A stretch of 64,000 nucleotides of DNA from assembly GCF_001584145.1 (NCBI RefSeq), contig NZ_CP013232.1, forward strand, positions 3,658,001 through 3,722,000. Direction: 5' to 3'. The notes beneath the pieces were generated by a model. The model was given only the letters and a program-made list of their open reading frames with translations. It was not told the DNA's origin and did not search any database. Below, piece by piece: positions 15,619 through 23,906 of this stretch. Every line of letters begins with the position of its first letter. The stretch's first letter is position 1. Source of the stretch: Collimonas fungivorans. GTDB taxonomy: Bacteria > Pseudomonadota > Gammaproteobacteria > Burkholderiales > Burkholderiaceae_D. The position numbers and the translations under genes are program-made.

Positions 15619-16572
15619 CTAGGCTGCCCTTACGGTGACCCAGTACTGGGTGACTCTCTCTATCCGCACCGGCAGCACCTTGCTGAGCAGGGCCAGCACC
15701 TGGTCGGTGTCCTTCAGCTGATAGGTGCCCGAGACGCGTTGCTCCGCCACCGCCGGATCGCAGCTGAGACGGCCGTGGCGATAGCGAGAGAGTTCCTGGA
15801 CAAAATCGGCCAGCCGCATCTTGTCCGCAAACAGCACGCCTTGCGACCAGAGCGCCTGGGCCTCGTCCACCGCCAGCACCGGCCCGGCCTGGCTCGCGCT
15901 AAAGCTGCACTGCTGGCCGGCTTGCACCACCACGGCTGCCGCTTTCAGCGGCGTCAACTCGATCGCTCCCTCGAACACCGCCACATGGCTGCGCATGCCC
16001 TCTTGCCTGACGTCGAAGCGGGTGCCGAGCGCACGCAGCATGCCATGCCGCGTCTGCACCCTGAACGGACGCGCCGGCAGCATCTTGTCGGCTGCCGTGG
16101 TCACCAGCACTTCGCCGGTGTAAAGCTGGACCAGGCGCTGGCGGCCGTCGAATTTGACATCGACCGAACTGGCGGTATTCAGGATCAGCTGGGTACCGTC
16201 CGCCAGCGCAATCGTGCTGCGCTCGCCGGTTGCGGTCTGGTATTCGGCAGTCCAGTCCTCCCACGGCAGCTTGGCGGCCAGCCAGGCCACCGGCGCTGTG
16301 CTTAGCAGCACAGCCAGGGCCTTGAGCGCCGCCCGACGCTGCTGCGGATAGGCCGGACGGTCAAGCACCGGCATGCCCAGCTCGGGAGGAATGTCGCTGA
16401 ACGAGTCGGTGAGCCGTTGCGCGCATTGCCATGCGCGCTGGTGTTCGGGGCTGCGCGAACGCCAGTGCTGCCAGGCTTGCTGGTCGGCTTCGGTAGCATC
16501 GTCGCCATGCAGCTTCATCAGCCAGGTGGCGGCTTCGCGAATGATCGCCGGATTGATCGATGTCTCTGTCAT
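15619..16572 (-). CDS. FecR-family anti-sigma / signal transducer
   Basis: The 317-residue protein starts at the ATG at 16572, which overlaps the sigma factor stop by 4 bp. Residues about 9-50 form the cytoplasmic DUF4880 region (AATWLMKLHG, WQHWRSRSPEHQRAW). A membrane segment follows (LKALAVLLSTAPVAWLAA). The periplasmic FecR domain includes GERSTIALADGTQLILNTASSV and RHGMLRALGTRFDVRQEG. A DUF4974-type end follows (RLADFVQELSRYRHGRL). The family relays receptor occupancy across the inner membrane to the ECF sigma factor. Confidence 0.93.
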   Translation of the reverse strand: MTETSINPAIIREAATWLMKLHGDDATEADQQAWQHWRSRSPEHQRAWQCAQRLTDSFSDIPPELGMPVLDRPAYPQQRRAALKALAVLLSTAPVAWLAAKLPWEDWTAEYQTATGERSTIALADGTQLILNTASSVDVKFDGRQRLVQLYTGEVLVTTAADKMLPARPFRVQTRHGMLRALGTRFDVRQEGMRSHVAVFEGAIELTPLKAAAVVVQAGQQCSFSASQAGPVLAVDEAQALWSQGVLFADKMRLADFVQELSRYRHGRLSCDPAVAEQRVSGTYQLKDTDQVLALLSKVLPVRIERVTQYWVTVRAA

Positions 16573-17069
16573 GGCAAGGAAAACGTCAGGCACTGCTCGA
16601 AACCCAGCACCATATGGCGCTTCACGGTCCTGACCGAAATGTTCAGCTGCTCGGCGATCTCGGCGTAAGTCAGGCCTTCCAGCTGCGACAGCAGGAAAGT
16701 GCTGCGTGCCTTGGGCGGCAGGCGGTCCAGCATGGCGTCGACTTCGAACAGGGTCTCCAGCAGGATGGCGCGATATTCCAGCGACGGCGCCTGCGCTTCG
16801 GGCAGCAAGGCCAGCGTCTCCAGGTAAGCACGCTCCAGCGCTTCGCGCCGATAAGCATTCGCCACCAGGCCTTTGGCGATGACCGTCAGGTAGGCGCGCG
16901 GCTCTTCGATCACCTCGATTGCAGGTTTCAGCAAGACCCGTACAAAAGTGTCTTGCGCGATATCCGCAGCGTGGTCGATATTGCCGAGGCGCCTGCGCAA
17001 CCAGCCCACCAGCCAGTTGTGATGGTCAATGTACAACGACTGCATCGGCGTAGCGTCCACCTTGGGCAT
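16569..17069 (-). CDS. FecI-type ECF sigma factor
   Basis: The 166-residue sigma factor starts at the ATG at 17069, six bases behind AGGAGA; a TTG start at 17087 is less likely. Region 2 is seen in LVGWLRRRLGNIDHAADIAQDTFVRVL and region 4 in FLLSQLEGLTYAEIAEQLNISVRTVKRHM. It should direct RNA polymerase to the receptor gene promoter when FecR signals iron-chelate binding. The genes fecI-fecR-receptor read in one direction. I saw no clear Fur box upstream, although iron control would be expected. Confidence 0.92.
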   Translation of the reverse strand: MPKVDATPMQSLYIDHHNWLVGWLRRRLGNIDHAADIAQDTFVRVLLKPAIEVIEEPRAYLTVIAKGLVANAYRREALERAYLETLALLPEAQAPSLEYRAILLETLFEVDAMLDRLPPKARSTFLLSQLEGLTYAEIAEQLNISVRTVKRHMVLGFEQCLTFSLP

Positions 17070-17763
17070 GAGCGGCTCTCCTAACAATGTGCTTCTTTCA
17101 AAGCCAAGACAAAATCAAAGATGCTGGCAGTTGCATGAAAGCGGCCGGTCTTTGTGCTGCGCCGCGTTTCCAGGCAAAAGGAAAACATCGCAAAGGCGAT
17201 TGCGTTCTTCCTCTACTCAATCCAAGACCAAAATGTATGACCAATCTGCGTCGATCGTCAACAAGACGACAGGGGCAAAACAACACAATCGCCACTAAAC
17301 ATTTAATTATTTGAACATTTCCTTTTTGCGCTCAGCGATTCTAACCAGCAAAGTCCGATTGTTACCCGATATTTTATTGGACCTTCGCATGGCGCCGAAT
17401 CGCGCATCTTTACGAAAATGCTCCGCATGGATTGCGAGAGACACAATCATTGTGCGAATGAAGCAATATCGAGGCCAAGATGCAGCAGATTGCGCCTGTT
17501 TTGGGATCGACAAACAAATATGGAAATTTAAAAAAAGAATGGCACTTTTTTTTGTCTCAAGTGGCAAGACTAGTGAGCAGGTCTTAATGTGTGCAGGGAG
17601 ATTTTGAGCGAATGTTGACAGTATCCGTTAAACAATCGTTGCGATAGTCCAGCGGCAAGCGCGTATTTGGTGCATGGCGCACCGCTATTGCTTTGTCGGC
17701 AAGTGCACAGCCGAAGCCGGGGATGAGCTGGATGCGCCGATTGTTACCTTTCCGGCCAGGCGC
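17070..17763. other. Intergenic region without a supported gene, partly AT-rich
   Basis: This stretch of nearly 700 bp lies between fecI and the racemase gene. Its middle (about 17290-17610) is clearly lower in GC than the genes around it. A minus-strand frame of 86 codons (17307-17567) is open but has no recognisable domain or clear ribosome site. The region must contain the fecI promoter. I see no hairpin or repeat that I can name. Confidence 0.5.
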
Positions 17764-18516
17764 CTATGGCCGGCCAGGCGCGCGATCCCAGGAAAATTTT
17801 TCCAGCGGACCGGTATAGGGTTTAGCCAGGGGAAACGCTAGGTCGCCGCGCTTGCCTGTCTTCAAGCCCAGTTGCACCAGGCTTTCCGCCAGTTTCAGCG
17901 CCACCGTCACGCCGTCGATCACGGCGATGCCGAGCTCTTCTGCAATCGCCTTGCAGAGATCGCTCATGCCGGCGCAACCGAGCACGATGCTGTCAACCCT
18001 GTCCTGCTCCATCGCCTGCCGGCATTCAGCCAGGATGATGCGATACGCGTCCGAGCCCGGCCGCTCCAGGTCCAGTACATTCAGTTCGCAAGCGCGCACC
18101 TTGCGGCAAAAGCGCTGCATGCCGTATCGCTCGGCCAGGTGCCAGGCGATGCCGCAGGTCCGCTCCAGCGTGGTGACCACGCTGAAACTGCCGCCGATCA
18201 GGCTGGCGGCGTGCATCGCCGCTTCGGCGATGCCGATCACCGGGCCGCGCGCGGCTTCGCGTGCGGCATACAGGCCGGGATCGCCGAAACAGGCGATTAC
18301 ATAGGCATCGATGCCGGCCGCCTCGCCCTTCCTGATTTCATCGAGGATGCCTGGCACGCTCAGCGCCTCGTCGTAGTGGCTTTCAATCGACGCCGGCCCC
18401 ATCTCCGGGCTGACCGCGATCACCTCGGTGCCGATGGCGGCGACCCGGCGCGCGCACTGGCCGATTTTCTCGGTCATGCTCCAGGTCGTATTAGGATTGA
18501 TGATTTTGATTTTCAA
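17764..18516 (-). CDS. Hydantoin/allantoin racemase-type Asp/Glu racemase family protein
   Basis: The 250-residue protein starts at the TTG at 18516, two bases after the permease stop, with no ATG at the family start MKIKIINPNTT. Catalytic cysteines are seen in IACFGDPG (Cys76) and VLGCAGMSDL (Cys181), the pattern of hydantoin and allantoin racemases. The family interconverts D- and L-5-substituted hydantoins or allantoin by proton transfer between two thiols. Cotranscription with an NCS1 permease fits uptake and racemisation of a hydantoin-like compound. No hydantoinase or allantoinase gene is in the window. Confidence 0.85.
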   Translation of the reverse strand: MKIKIINPNTTWSMTEKIGQCARRVAAIGTEVIAVSPEMGPASIESHYDEALSVPGILDEIRKGEAAGIDAYVIACFGDPGLYAAREAARGPVIGIAEAAMHAASLIGGSFSVVTTLERTCGIAWHLAERYGMQRFCRKVRACELNVLDLERPGSDAYRIILAECRQAMEQDRVDSIVLGCAGMSDLCKAIAEELGIAVIDGVTVALKLAESLVQLGLKTGKRGDLAFPLAKPYTGPLEKFSWDRAPGRP

Positions 18517-18518
18517 GA

Positions 18519-19982
18519 TCAGGCGCTCGCTGCTCCTGCCGCCTTCGGCACGGCCTGTTTATCGCTGATGGTCCAGTAAATCGCCAGGCCGCATGCCATG
18601 CCGATGAACCAGGTGAAATTGGCCAGGCTGCCAAGCGACGGCAGCAATACGCACAGCACCGGAATCACTGCCGACGGGATCAGCGCGATGATGGCCTTGG
18701 GGTTATAGCCATTGCTGTACCAGTAAGCGCCCTTCGGATCCATGGTGTAGAGGTCGTCGACGATCACCTGCTGTTTTTTCACCAGGTAGAAATCGGCAAT
18801 CAGGATGCCGAACAAGGGGCCGATGAAGGAACCCAGGATATCCAGCGTGTAATGGATCACATGCGGATTGTTGAACAGGTTCCAGGGCGTGATGAAAATC
18901 GAGGCGACCGCGGCGATCATGCCGCCCATGCGCCAGCTGACCAGCTTCGGCGCCACGTTGGAAAAATCGAAAGCCGGCGACACGAAGTTGGCGACGATAT
19001 TGATGCCGACCGTGGCGATCATGAAAGTCAGGCCACCCAGCACCACCGCAAAAGTGTTGTCGATATGGCTCACCATCTCCACCGGATCGGTAATCAGCTT
19101 ACCGTACAGCGGCAAGGTGGCAGCGATGCAGACTACGGTCAGCAATGAAAAGCCGAGGAAATTGACCGGCAGGCCCCAGAAATTTCCCCGTTTTACCGAT
19201 TGGTAATCCTTGCCGTAGCGCGAAAAATCGCCGAAGTTGAGCATCGGCCCCGAGAAATAAGACACCACCAGCGCGGTAGCATTGATCATGATCGGGATCG
19301 CCGCCGCGCCGCTGTATTTGATGCCGCCCAGGTTCAGGTCGATATTGCTCCAGCCGGCCTTGCTGATCAGCCAGGCGGCCAGCAGGAACATCACCACGTA
19401 CACCGCCGGCCCGGCCCAGTCGATGAACCTGCGGATGGCGTCCATGCCAGTCCAGAACACGATCGCCTGCAACACCCACATCACCATGAAACCCAGCCAG
19501 CCGAAATAAGACAGGCCGGCAAAACCGTATTGCTTGAGGTCGGCGTAAATCGCCAGCTGCGGGAAAAACTTGAGCAAGATCAGCAAGAAGGCGCCGGACG
19601 CCAGGTAAGTCTGGATGCCGTACCAGGCTACCGCAATCAGTCCGCGGATAATCGCCGGGATGTTCGCTCCCAGCACGCCGAAGGTAGTGCGGCAAATGAC
19701 CGGATAAGGGGCGCTGGTGACCTGGCTGGGCTTGGCCACCAGGTTGGCGAAGAACTGCACGATCATGATGCCGGCCAGCAGCGCCACCAGCACCTGCCAG
19801 CTGCTCAACCCGAGCGCAAACAGGCTGCCGGCGGTCACGTAGCCGCCTACGCTGTGCACATCGGACATCCAGAACGCAAAAATATTGTAGCTGCCCCAGG
19901 TCTGTTTTTTCAGCGGCGCCAGGTCGTCGTTGGTCAGCCGGTCGTGATACGAGGGCTTGATAATCGCATTGTGCTGTTCCAT
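18519..19982 (-). CDS. NCS1-family nucleobase/hydantoin:cation symporter
   Basis: The 487-residue membrane protein has about 12 hydrophobic segments and is of normal length for the Mhp1/PucI/CodB group. Family features include LAPLKKQTWGSYNIFAFWMSDVHSVGGY near the N-terminus, where NCS1 proteins line the substrate site, and PYPVICRTTFGVLGANIPAIIRG. NCS1 carriers import hydantoins, allantoin, uracil or cytosine with Na+ or H+. The ATG has an AGGAG site. It is divergent from the GntR regulator, with three ATTGTGCACAAT-like sites in the 474-bp gap. The substrate is uncertain. Confidence 0.9.
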   Translation of the reverse strand: MEQHNAIIKPSYHDRLTNDDLAPLKKQTWGSYNIFAFWMSDVHSVGGYVTAGSLFALGLSSWQVLVALLAGIMIVQFFANLVAKPSQVTSAPYPVICRTTFGVLGANIPAIIRGLIAVAWYGIQTYLASGAFLLILLKFFPQLAIYADLKQYGFAGLSYFGWLGFMVMWVLQAIVFWTGMDAIRRFIDWAGPAVYVVMFLLAAWLISKAGWSNIDLNLGGIKYSGAAAIPIMINATALVVSYFSGPMLNFGDFSRYGKDYQSVKRGNFWGLPVNFLGFSLLTVVCIAATLPLYGKLITDPVEMVSHIDNTFAVVLGGLTFMIATVGINIVANFVSPAFDFSNVAPKLVSWRMGGMIAAVASIFITPWNLFNNPHVIHYTLDILGSFIGPLFGILIADFYLVKKQQVIVDDLYTMDPKGAYWYSNGYNPKAIIALIPSAVIPVLCVLLPSLGSLANFTWFIGMACGLAIYWTISDKQAVPKAAGAASA

Positions 19983-20103
19983 CGTGACTCCTAATCCAGA
20001 GTGTTAACAAATCAGGCCGGGCGGGACATCGCCGGGAACTGGTTTTGATTGGCAAAGCTGGTTGACAATGAAACCGCATAAATCATCGACAATCAAATAC
20101 ACA

Positions 20104-20115
20104 ATTGCGCACAAT
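20104..20115. promoter_or_regulatory. Candidate GntR operator, site 1
   Basis: ATTGCGCACAAT differs by one base from the perfect palindrome at site 3. It lies 122 bp upstream of the NCS1 permease start. The core TTGTNNACAA pattern suits FadR-type GntR regulators. Confidence 0.5.
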
Positions 20116-20269
20116 CATTCCTGACCTATAAGCCAGAATCGTGCCAAGCATTGTAGAAGCCAGGGTGAGCAAGAATGGGATGGCTGTATAAAAGGGGATT
20201 TTTCCGACTGCGAGACGGGTGATGACAGGGACTTGGAAAGCGGCACAAACTGGTGCAAACCCAGCCATA

Positions 20270-20281
20270 ATTGTGCACCTG
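20270..20281. promoter_or_regulatory. Candidate GntR operator, site 2 (half-conserved)
   Basis: ATTGTGCACCTG keeps the left half and the GTGCAC centre of the palindrome seen at sites 1 and 3. It lies roughly midway between the divergent genes. It is a weaker match, so it is less certain. Confidence 0.35.
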
Positions 20282-20402
20282 CCTCGCAATGATGCAATTT
20301 CAAGGCGCTGGACACGCGAAAGCCAAGCTAGCCGTGCAAGCTGCCGGCTTCGGACTTATACTGTTGCCACGTCAATGGGAAAATGCTGCGATCCATGTAT
20401 AA

Positions 20403-20414
20403 ATTGTGCACAAT
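20403..20414. promoter_or_regulatory. Candidate GntR operator, site 3 (perfect palindrome)
   Basis: ATTGTGCACAAT is a perfect 12-bp palindrome placed 42 bp upstream of the GntR start codon. It directly follows a TATAAA sequence that could be a -10 element. This position would suit autoregulation. Confidence 0.55.
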
Positions 20415-20456
20415 ACCGATATTGAATACGCCTGGAACCGAACCGGAGGCCATGGC

Positions 20457-21170
20457 ATGAGCGCAGTCCCCAGAGGCGAGCAGGCCGAGTTGAGCAACGA
20501 TGAAATCGATGCCCGCATCCACCTCGCCATCATCGACGCCATCCTCGACCACCAGCTGCCGCCGGGAACGCGCCTGGTCGAAGCGCCGCTATGCGAAGCA
20601 TTCGGCGTGACGCGCGGCACCTTGAGGCGGGTTTTTGTGAAACTGGCGCATGAACGCGTGATCGACCTGCAGCCGAACCGCGGCGCGGTGATCGCCATGC
20701 ATGACGTCAAGGAAGCGCGCGAAGTGTTCGAGGCGCGCGTCATCCTCGAAGGCGGCTCGGTCAGGAGCCTGGCCGGCAAGCGCAAGGTGTTACCGGAATT
20801 GCGCACACTGGTGAAACGGGAACACGCGTTGCGCGAGCAAGGCAACTGGGGGGAATGGATACGCCTGTCGGGTGAATTCCATATCAAGCTCAGCGAAGCC
20901 AACCAGAACAATATCGTCAGCGCCTACCTGCGCACCCTGATTGCGCGCACTTCCCTGCTGATAGGCTTGTATGAAACGCCGAAACGCAACAGCTGCTCGG
21001 CCGACGAACACGGCGGCATCCTGGATGCGATCGAACAAGGGGATGCGGAACGCGCCGCCAGGCTGATGGAACATCACCTGGGCGAATATGCCTCCGAGCT
21101 GCTGACCGAAACCGGCCAGCCCAAGGAAGTCGATTTCGCCAGGCTGTTTTCGCCGGTGCGCGCGGCCTGA
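20457..21170 (+). CDS. GntR-family regulator, FadR subfamily
   Basis: The 237-residue protein starts at the ATG at 20457 behind GGAGG; a longer frame from 20406 would run through the operator. The N-terminal winged helix (about residues 15-75) contains LPPGTRLVEAPLCEAFGVTRGTLRRVF. The C-terminal FCD helical domain includes EAREVFEARVILEGGSVR, LSGEFHIKLSEANQN and EHGGILDAIEQGDAERAARLMEHHLG, with residues (Asp/His) that often bind metal and ligand. It likely represses the divergent NCS1-racemase operon until the substrate or a product binds. Confidence 0.9.
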   Translation: MSAVPRGEQAELSNDEIDARIHLAIIDAILDHQLPPGTRLVEAPLCEAFGVTRGTLRRVFVKLAHERVIDLQPNRGAVIAMHDVKEAREVFEARVILEGGSVRSLAGKRKVLPELRTLVKREHALREQGNWGEWIRLSGEFHIKLSEANQNNIVSAYLRTLIARTSLLIGLYETPKRNSCSADEHGGILDAIEQGDAERAARLMEHHLGEYASELLTETGQPKEVDFARLFSPVRAA

Positions 21171-21224
21171 TTTTTATTTCGGATTCATCTGATTTTTCTA
21201 AGGGTGCAAAAAATGCTTTCGTGT

Positions 21225-21294
21225 GTAGGGTGGGCACGCTTTTGTGTCCACGCGGAAGCGCCACAGCGTGGGCACAAAAGCGTGCCCACCCTAC
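21225..21294. repeat. GTAGGGTGGGCA REP-like palindrome, copy A
   Basis: A 70-bp near-perfect inverted repeat begins GTAGGGTGGGCACGC and ends GCGTGCCCACCCTAC, with internal CCACGCGG and CAGCGTGG segments. It lies between the convergent gntR and rarA genes and could act as a bidirectional terminator or transcript end. Confidence 0.8.
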
Positions 21295-21367
21295 TTCTTG
21301 GCATGCCATGCGCGATAACCTCTCCTTTACCCACAGAGAAGTCTGAACTGAAGTACTTTTTTCGCGC

Positions 21368-22678
21368 CTAGCCTTTATCGGCGTTGGCCTGGTCGTCCAG
21401 GCCTTTCAGGAACTGCATTTTCTCGGCGATCTTGGACTCGACGCCGCGCGGTACCGGCCGGTACCAGCCGGGATCGCCTATGCCATCGGGCAGGTAGGTC
21501 TCGCCGGCCGCATAGGCATGCGGCTCGTCATGCGCATAACGATACTCATGGCCATAGCCGAGTTCCTTCATCAGCTTGGTCGGCGCATTTCTCAGGTGTA
21601 CCGGCACTTCCCGCGACTTGTCCTTGCGGACAAACGCCATGGCCTGGTTGAAGGCGTTGTAGCCGGCATTGCTCTTGGCCGCGATGGCCAGGTAGATGAC
21701 TGCCTGCCCCAGCGCCAGCTCGCCTTCCGGCGAACCTAGCCGTTCATAGGTCGCTGCGGCGTCGTTGGCAATCTGCATCGCGCGCGGGTCGGCCAGGCCG
21801 ATATCTTCCCAGGCCATGCGCACAATCCGGCGCGACAGGTATCTGGGGTCGGCGCCGCCGTCCAGCATGCGGCACAGCCAGTACAGCGCACCGTCCGGGC
21901 TGGAGCCGCGCACCGATTTGTGCAAGGCCGAAATCTGGTCGTAGAAATTGTCGCCGCCCTTGTCGAAGCGGCGCGCATTCAGGGTCAGCGCATTTTGCAG
22001 GAACTCGCTGGTGACCTGGGTCACGCCGGAAGCCTTGATGGCGCTGCCGCTCTGCTCCAGCAGGTTGAGCAGCCGGCGCGCATCGCCGTCGGCATAACCG
22101 ATCAGGGTATCGACCGCGGCCTCGTCGAACTGCAGGTGCGACAAGACCCGCTCCTGCGCGCGCGCCAGCAGTAGCTTCAGTTCATCCTCGGTCAGGGCCT
22201 GCAGCACATACACCTGCGCCCGCGACAGCAAAGCGGAATTGACTTCAAACGAGGGATTTTCGGTAGTCGCGCCAATGAAGGTCACCAGGCCCGATTCGGC
22301 ATACGGCAGCAAGGCGTCTTGCTGAGATTTGTTGAAACGGTGGATTTCGTCGACGAACAAGATCGTATGCTTGCCTTGCGCCAGGTTCTGCTGCGCCTGT
22401 TCCATCGCCGCCCGGATATCCTTGACGCCCGAAAACACCGCCGACAGCGGGATGAATTCACAGTCGAAGGCATTCGCGGTCAGGCGCGCCAGCGTGGTCT
22501 TGCCGACACCCGGCGGCCCCCACAGGATCATGGAATGCGGCTTGCCGGATTCAAACGCCAGCCGCAGCGGCTTGCCCGGCCCCAGCAGGTGGCTCTGCCC
22601 GATCACCTCGTCCAGGGTCGCCGGACGCAGGGCTTCAGCCAGTGGCGGTATGGGTTCAACTTTGAAGAGATCGGACAT
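21368..22678 (-). CDS. rarA: Replication-associated recombination protein A (RarA/MgsA)
   Basis: The 436-residue AAA+ ATPase is complete. It shows RPATLDEVIGQSHLLGPGK at the start, Walker A GPPGVGKTT, Walker B ILFVDEIHRF, sensor 1 GATTENPSFEV, and a C-terminal MgsA tetramerisation domain (YDQISALHKSVRGSSPDGALYW, GYEYRY-type end). RarA acts at stalled replication forks with RecA and SSB. The convergent junction with gntR holds a REP-like palindrome. Confidence 0.95.
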   Translation of the reverse strand: MSDLFKVEPIPPLAEALRPATLDEVIGQSHLLGPGKPLRLAFESGKPHSMILWGPPGVGKTTLARLTANAFDCEFIPLSAVFSGVKDIRAAMEQAQQNLAQGKHTILFVDEIHRFNKSQQDALLPYAESGLVTFIGATTENPSFEVNSALLSRAQVYVLQALTEDELKLLLARAQERVLSHLQFDEAAVDTLIGYADGDARRLLNLLEQSGSAIKASGVTQVTSEFLQNALTLNARRFDKGGDNFYDQISALHKSVRGSSPDGALYWLCRMLDGGADPRYLSRRIVRMAWEDIGLADPRAMQIANDAAATYERLGSPEGELALGQAVIYLAIAAKSNAGYNAFNQAMAFVRKDKSREVPVHLRNAPTKLMKELGYGHEYRYAHDEPHAYAAGETYLPDGIGDPGWYRPVPRGVESKIAEKMQFLKGLDDQANADKG

Positions 22679-22822
22679 GGTTCGGTGAAAAAATGGTCTT
22701 TGTTTGAAAAATCAAATGTAATGCAGCAGGCCAGCCCGGAAACCTGCCGGCTACACCCTCTGCGCACGAAGATGGCGATTGTGAGAGAATCCCTGTCGAT
22801 TTTGACCAGCTTTCTGCCTGCC

Positions 22823-23155
22823 ATGCCCTTTGTCGTCACCGATTCCTGCATCCGCTGCAAATACACCGACTGCGTCGAGGTCTGCCCTATGGACTGCTTC
22901 CGGCAAGGGCCGAATTTCCTGGTGATCGTCCCCGAGGACTGCATAGACTGCTCGATGTGCGTGCCGGAATGTCCGGTCGGCGCCATCTACAACCAGGCCG
23001 ACCTGCCCGACGAACAGCGCCATTTCGCCGAAATCAACGCCCGCCTTGCCGCCCATCCGGACTGGAAACCGATCACCCGCTCGCAACCACCGTTGCCTGA
23101 CCACGAAGCCTGGCGCGAGGTCGCCAACAAGCTGGAATTCCTGGAACAGGCGTAG
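22823..23155 (+). CDS. fdxA: 7Fe-8S (3Fe-4S/4Fe-4S) ferredoxin
   Basis: The 110-residue protein starts at the ATG at 22823 (MPFVVTDSCI), which matches the family N-terminus; the frame is open upstream but antisense to rarA. Two cluster motifs are seen: CIRCKYTDCVEVCP and CIDCSMCVPECP. The first has the spacing of the FdxA type, where one cluster is often 3Fe-4S. It is a cytoplasmic electron carrier. No clear ribosome site is visible. Its stop codon lies inside a REP-like repeat. Confidence 0.93.
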   Translation: MPFVVTDSCIRCKYTDCVEVCPMDCFRQGPNFLVIVPEDCIDCSMCVPECPVGAIYNQADLPDEQRHFAEINARLAAHPDWKPITRSQPPLPDHEAWREVANKLEFLEQA

Positions 23156-23218
23156 GGTGGGCAGGTTTTTTTGCCCACGCGCTGCTCAAATCCGCGTGGG
23201 CACCCATGCCCACCCTAC
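23152..23218. repeat. GTAGGGTGGGCA REP-like palindrome, copy B
   Basis: This copy starts GTAGGGTGGGCAGG and ends CATGCCCACCCTAC, with internal GCCCACGCG and CGCGTGGGC arms. It spans the stop codon of the ferredoxin gene and lies between the convergent fdxA and lolA genes. Confidence 0.8.
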
Positions 23219-23222
23219 TGAT

Positions 23223-23903
23223 TCAATACATCCGCCCCTTGGGCACGACAAACTGGAACTGCCCGGTCGACAGCGGCGGATTCTTGACGAAATTCTTGAA
23301 GGTCAGCAGCGATACCTGGCCAAACGAATCACGCAGCTCCATCGCCTGCGGCACACCGTCCTTGAGACCGATGCCGATATGGTCGAAGGTGGTGTCCTTG
23401 GCTTTCGGCGTCGCTTCCAGCCACTCCATGCCATCCTTGGCTTGGCCTTCTTTCAGGACGAAATTCTTTTCCAGGTCGTTGCTGCCGAACAGGATCGCCG
23501 CCGGTGAGGAGCCGAGCGCATTGCCCAGGCTCTTGGTGGTGACCTGGTTCAGGTCCTTGTCGTAGATGTACAGCTTGTCGCCGTCGGCCTGCAGCACCTG
23601 TTCGTACGGCTTCTGGTAAGTCCAGATGAACTTGCCGGGCCGGGCGAAGATGAAAACGCCGCTGGAAGTGCTGGTGACCTTGGGCGCCTTGCCGGCGTCG
23701 ATTTTCACCAGCTGCTGCGAGAATTCACCCTTGGCCGACTGCGTGCTGCTGACGAACGACTTGAACTGCTCCAGCGCACTGGCATGGGCCAGCGACGGCA
23801 GCAGCGCCATGCTCAGCGACAGGCCGACGATCAGGCGGCCCGATTTGAACTTGGCGAACATGTTGCCCTTGCCGGCCAGGCTGGCGATGATTTTCTTTTG
23901 CAT
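23223..23903 (-). CDS. lolA: Outer-membrane lipoprotein carrier protein LolA
   Basis: The 226-residue periplasmic carrier has an N-terminal signal ([20 protein letters not shown]). Family features follow: [56 protein letters not shown] and a C-terminal VPKG. LolA takes lipoproteins from the LolCDE complex to LolB. The start at 23903 has GGAG eight bases upstream and makes a long n-region; the ATG at 23861 is an alternative. It sits 3 bp after ftsK, so the two are probably one operon. Confidence 0.94.
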   Translation of the reverse strand: MQKKIIASLAGKGNMFAKFKSGRLIVGLSLSMALLPSLAHASALEQFKSFVSSTQSAKGEFSQQLVKIDAGKAPKVTSTSSGVFIFARPGKFIWTYQKPYEQVLQADGDKLYIYDKDLNQVTTKSLGNALGSSPAAILFGSNDLEKNFVLKEGQAKDGMEWLEATPKAKDTTFDHIGIGLKDGVPQAMELRDSFGQVSLLTFKNFVKNPPLSTGQFQFVVPKGRMY

Positions 23904-23906
23904 ATC

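Noticed and set aside
17070..17310. A Fur box upstream of fecI
   Set aside because: Iron control is expected, but no stretch resembles the 19-bp GATAAT-rich consensus well enough to call.
17307..17567. 86-codon minus-strand frame in the AT-rich gap after fecI
   Set aside because: No recognised domain and no good ribosome site. AT-rich frames of this length are expected by chance.
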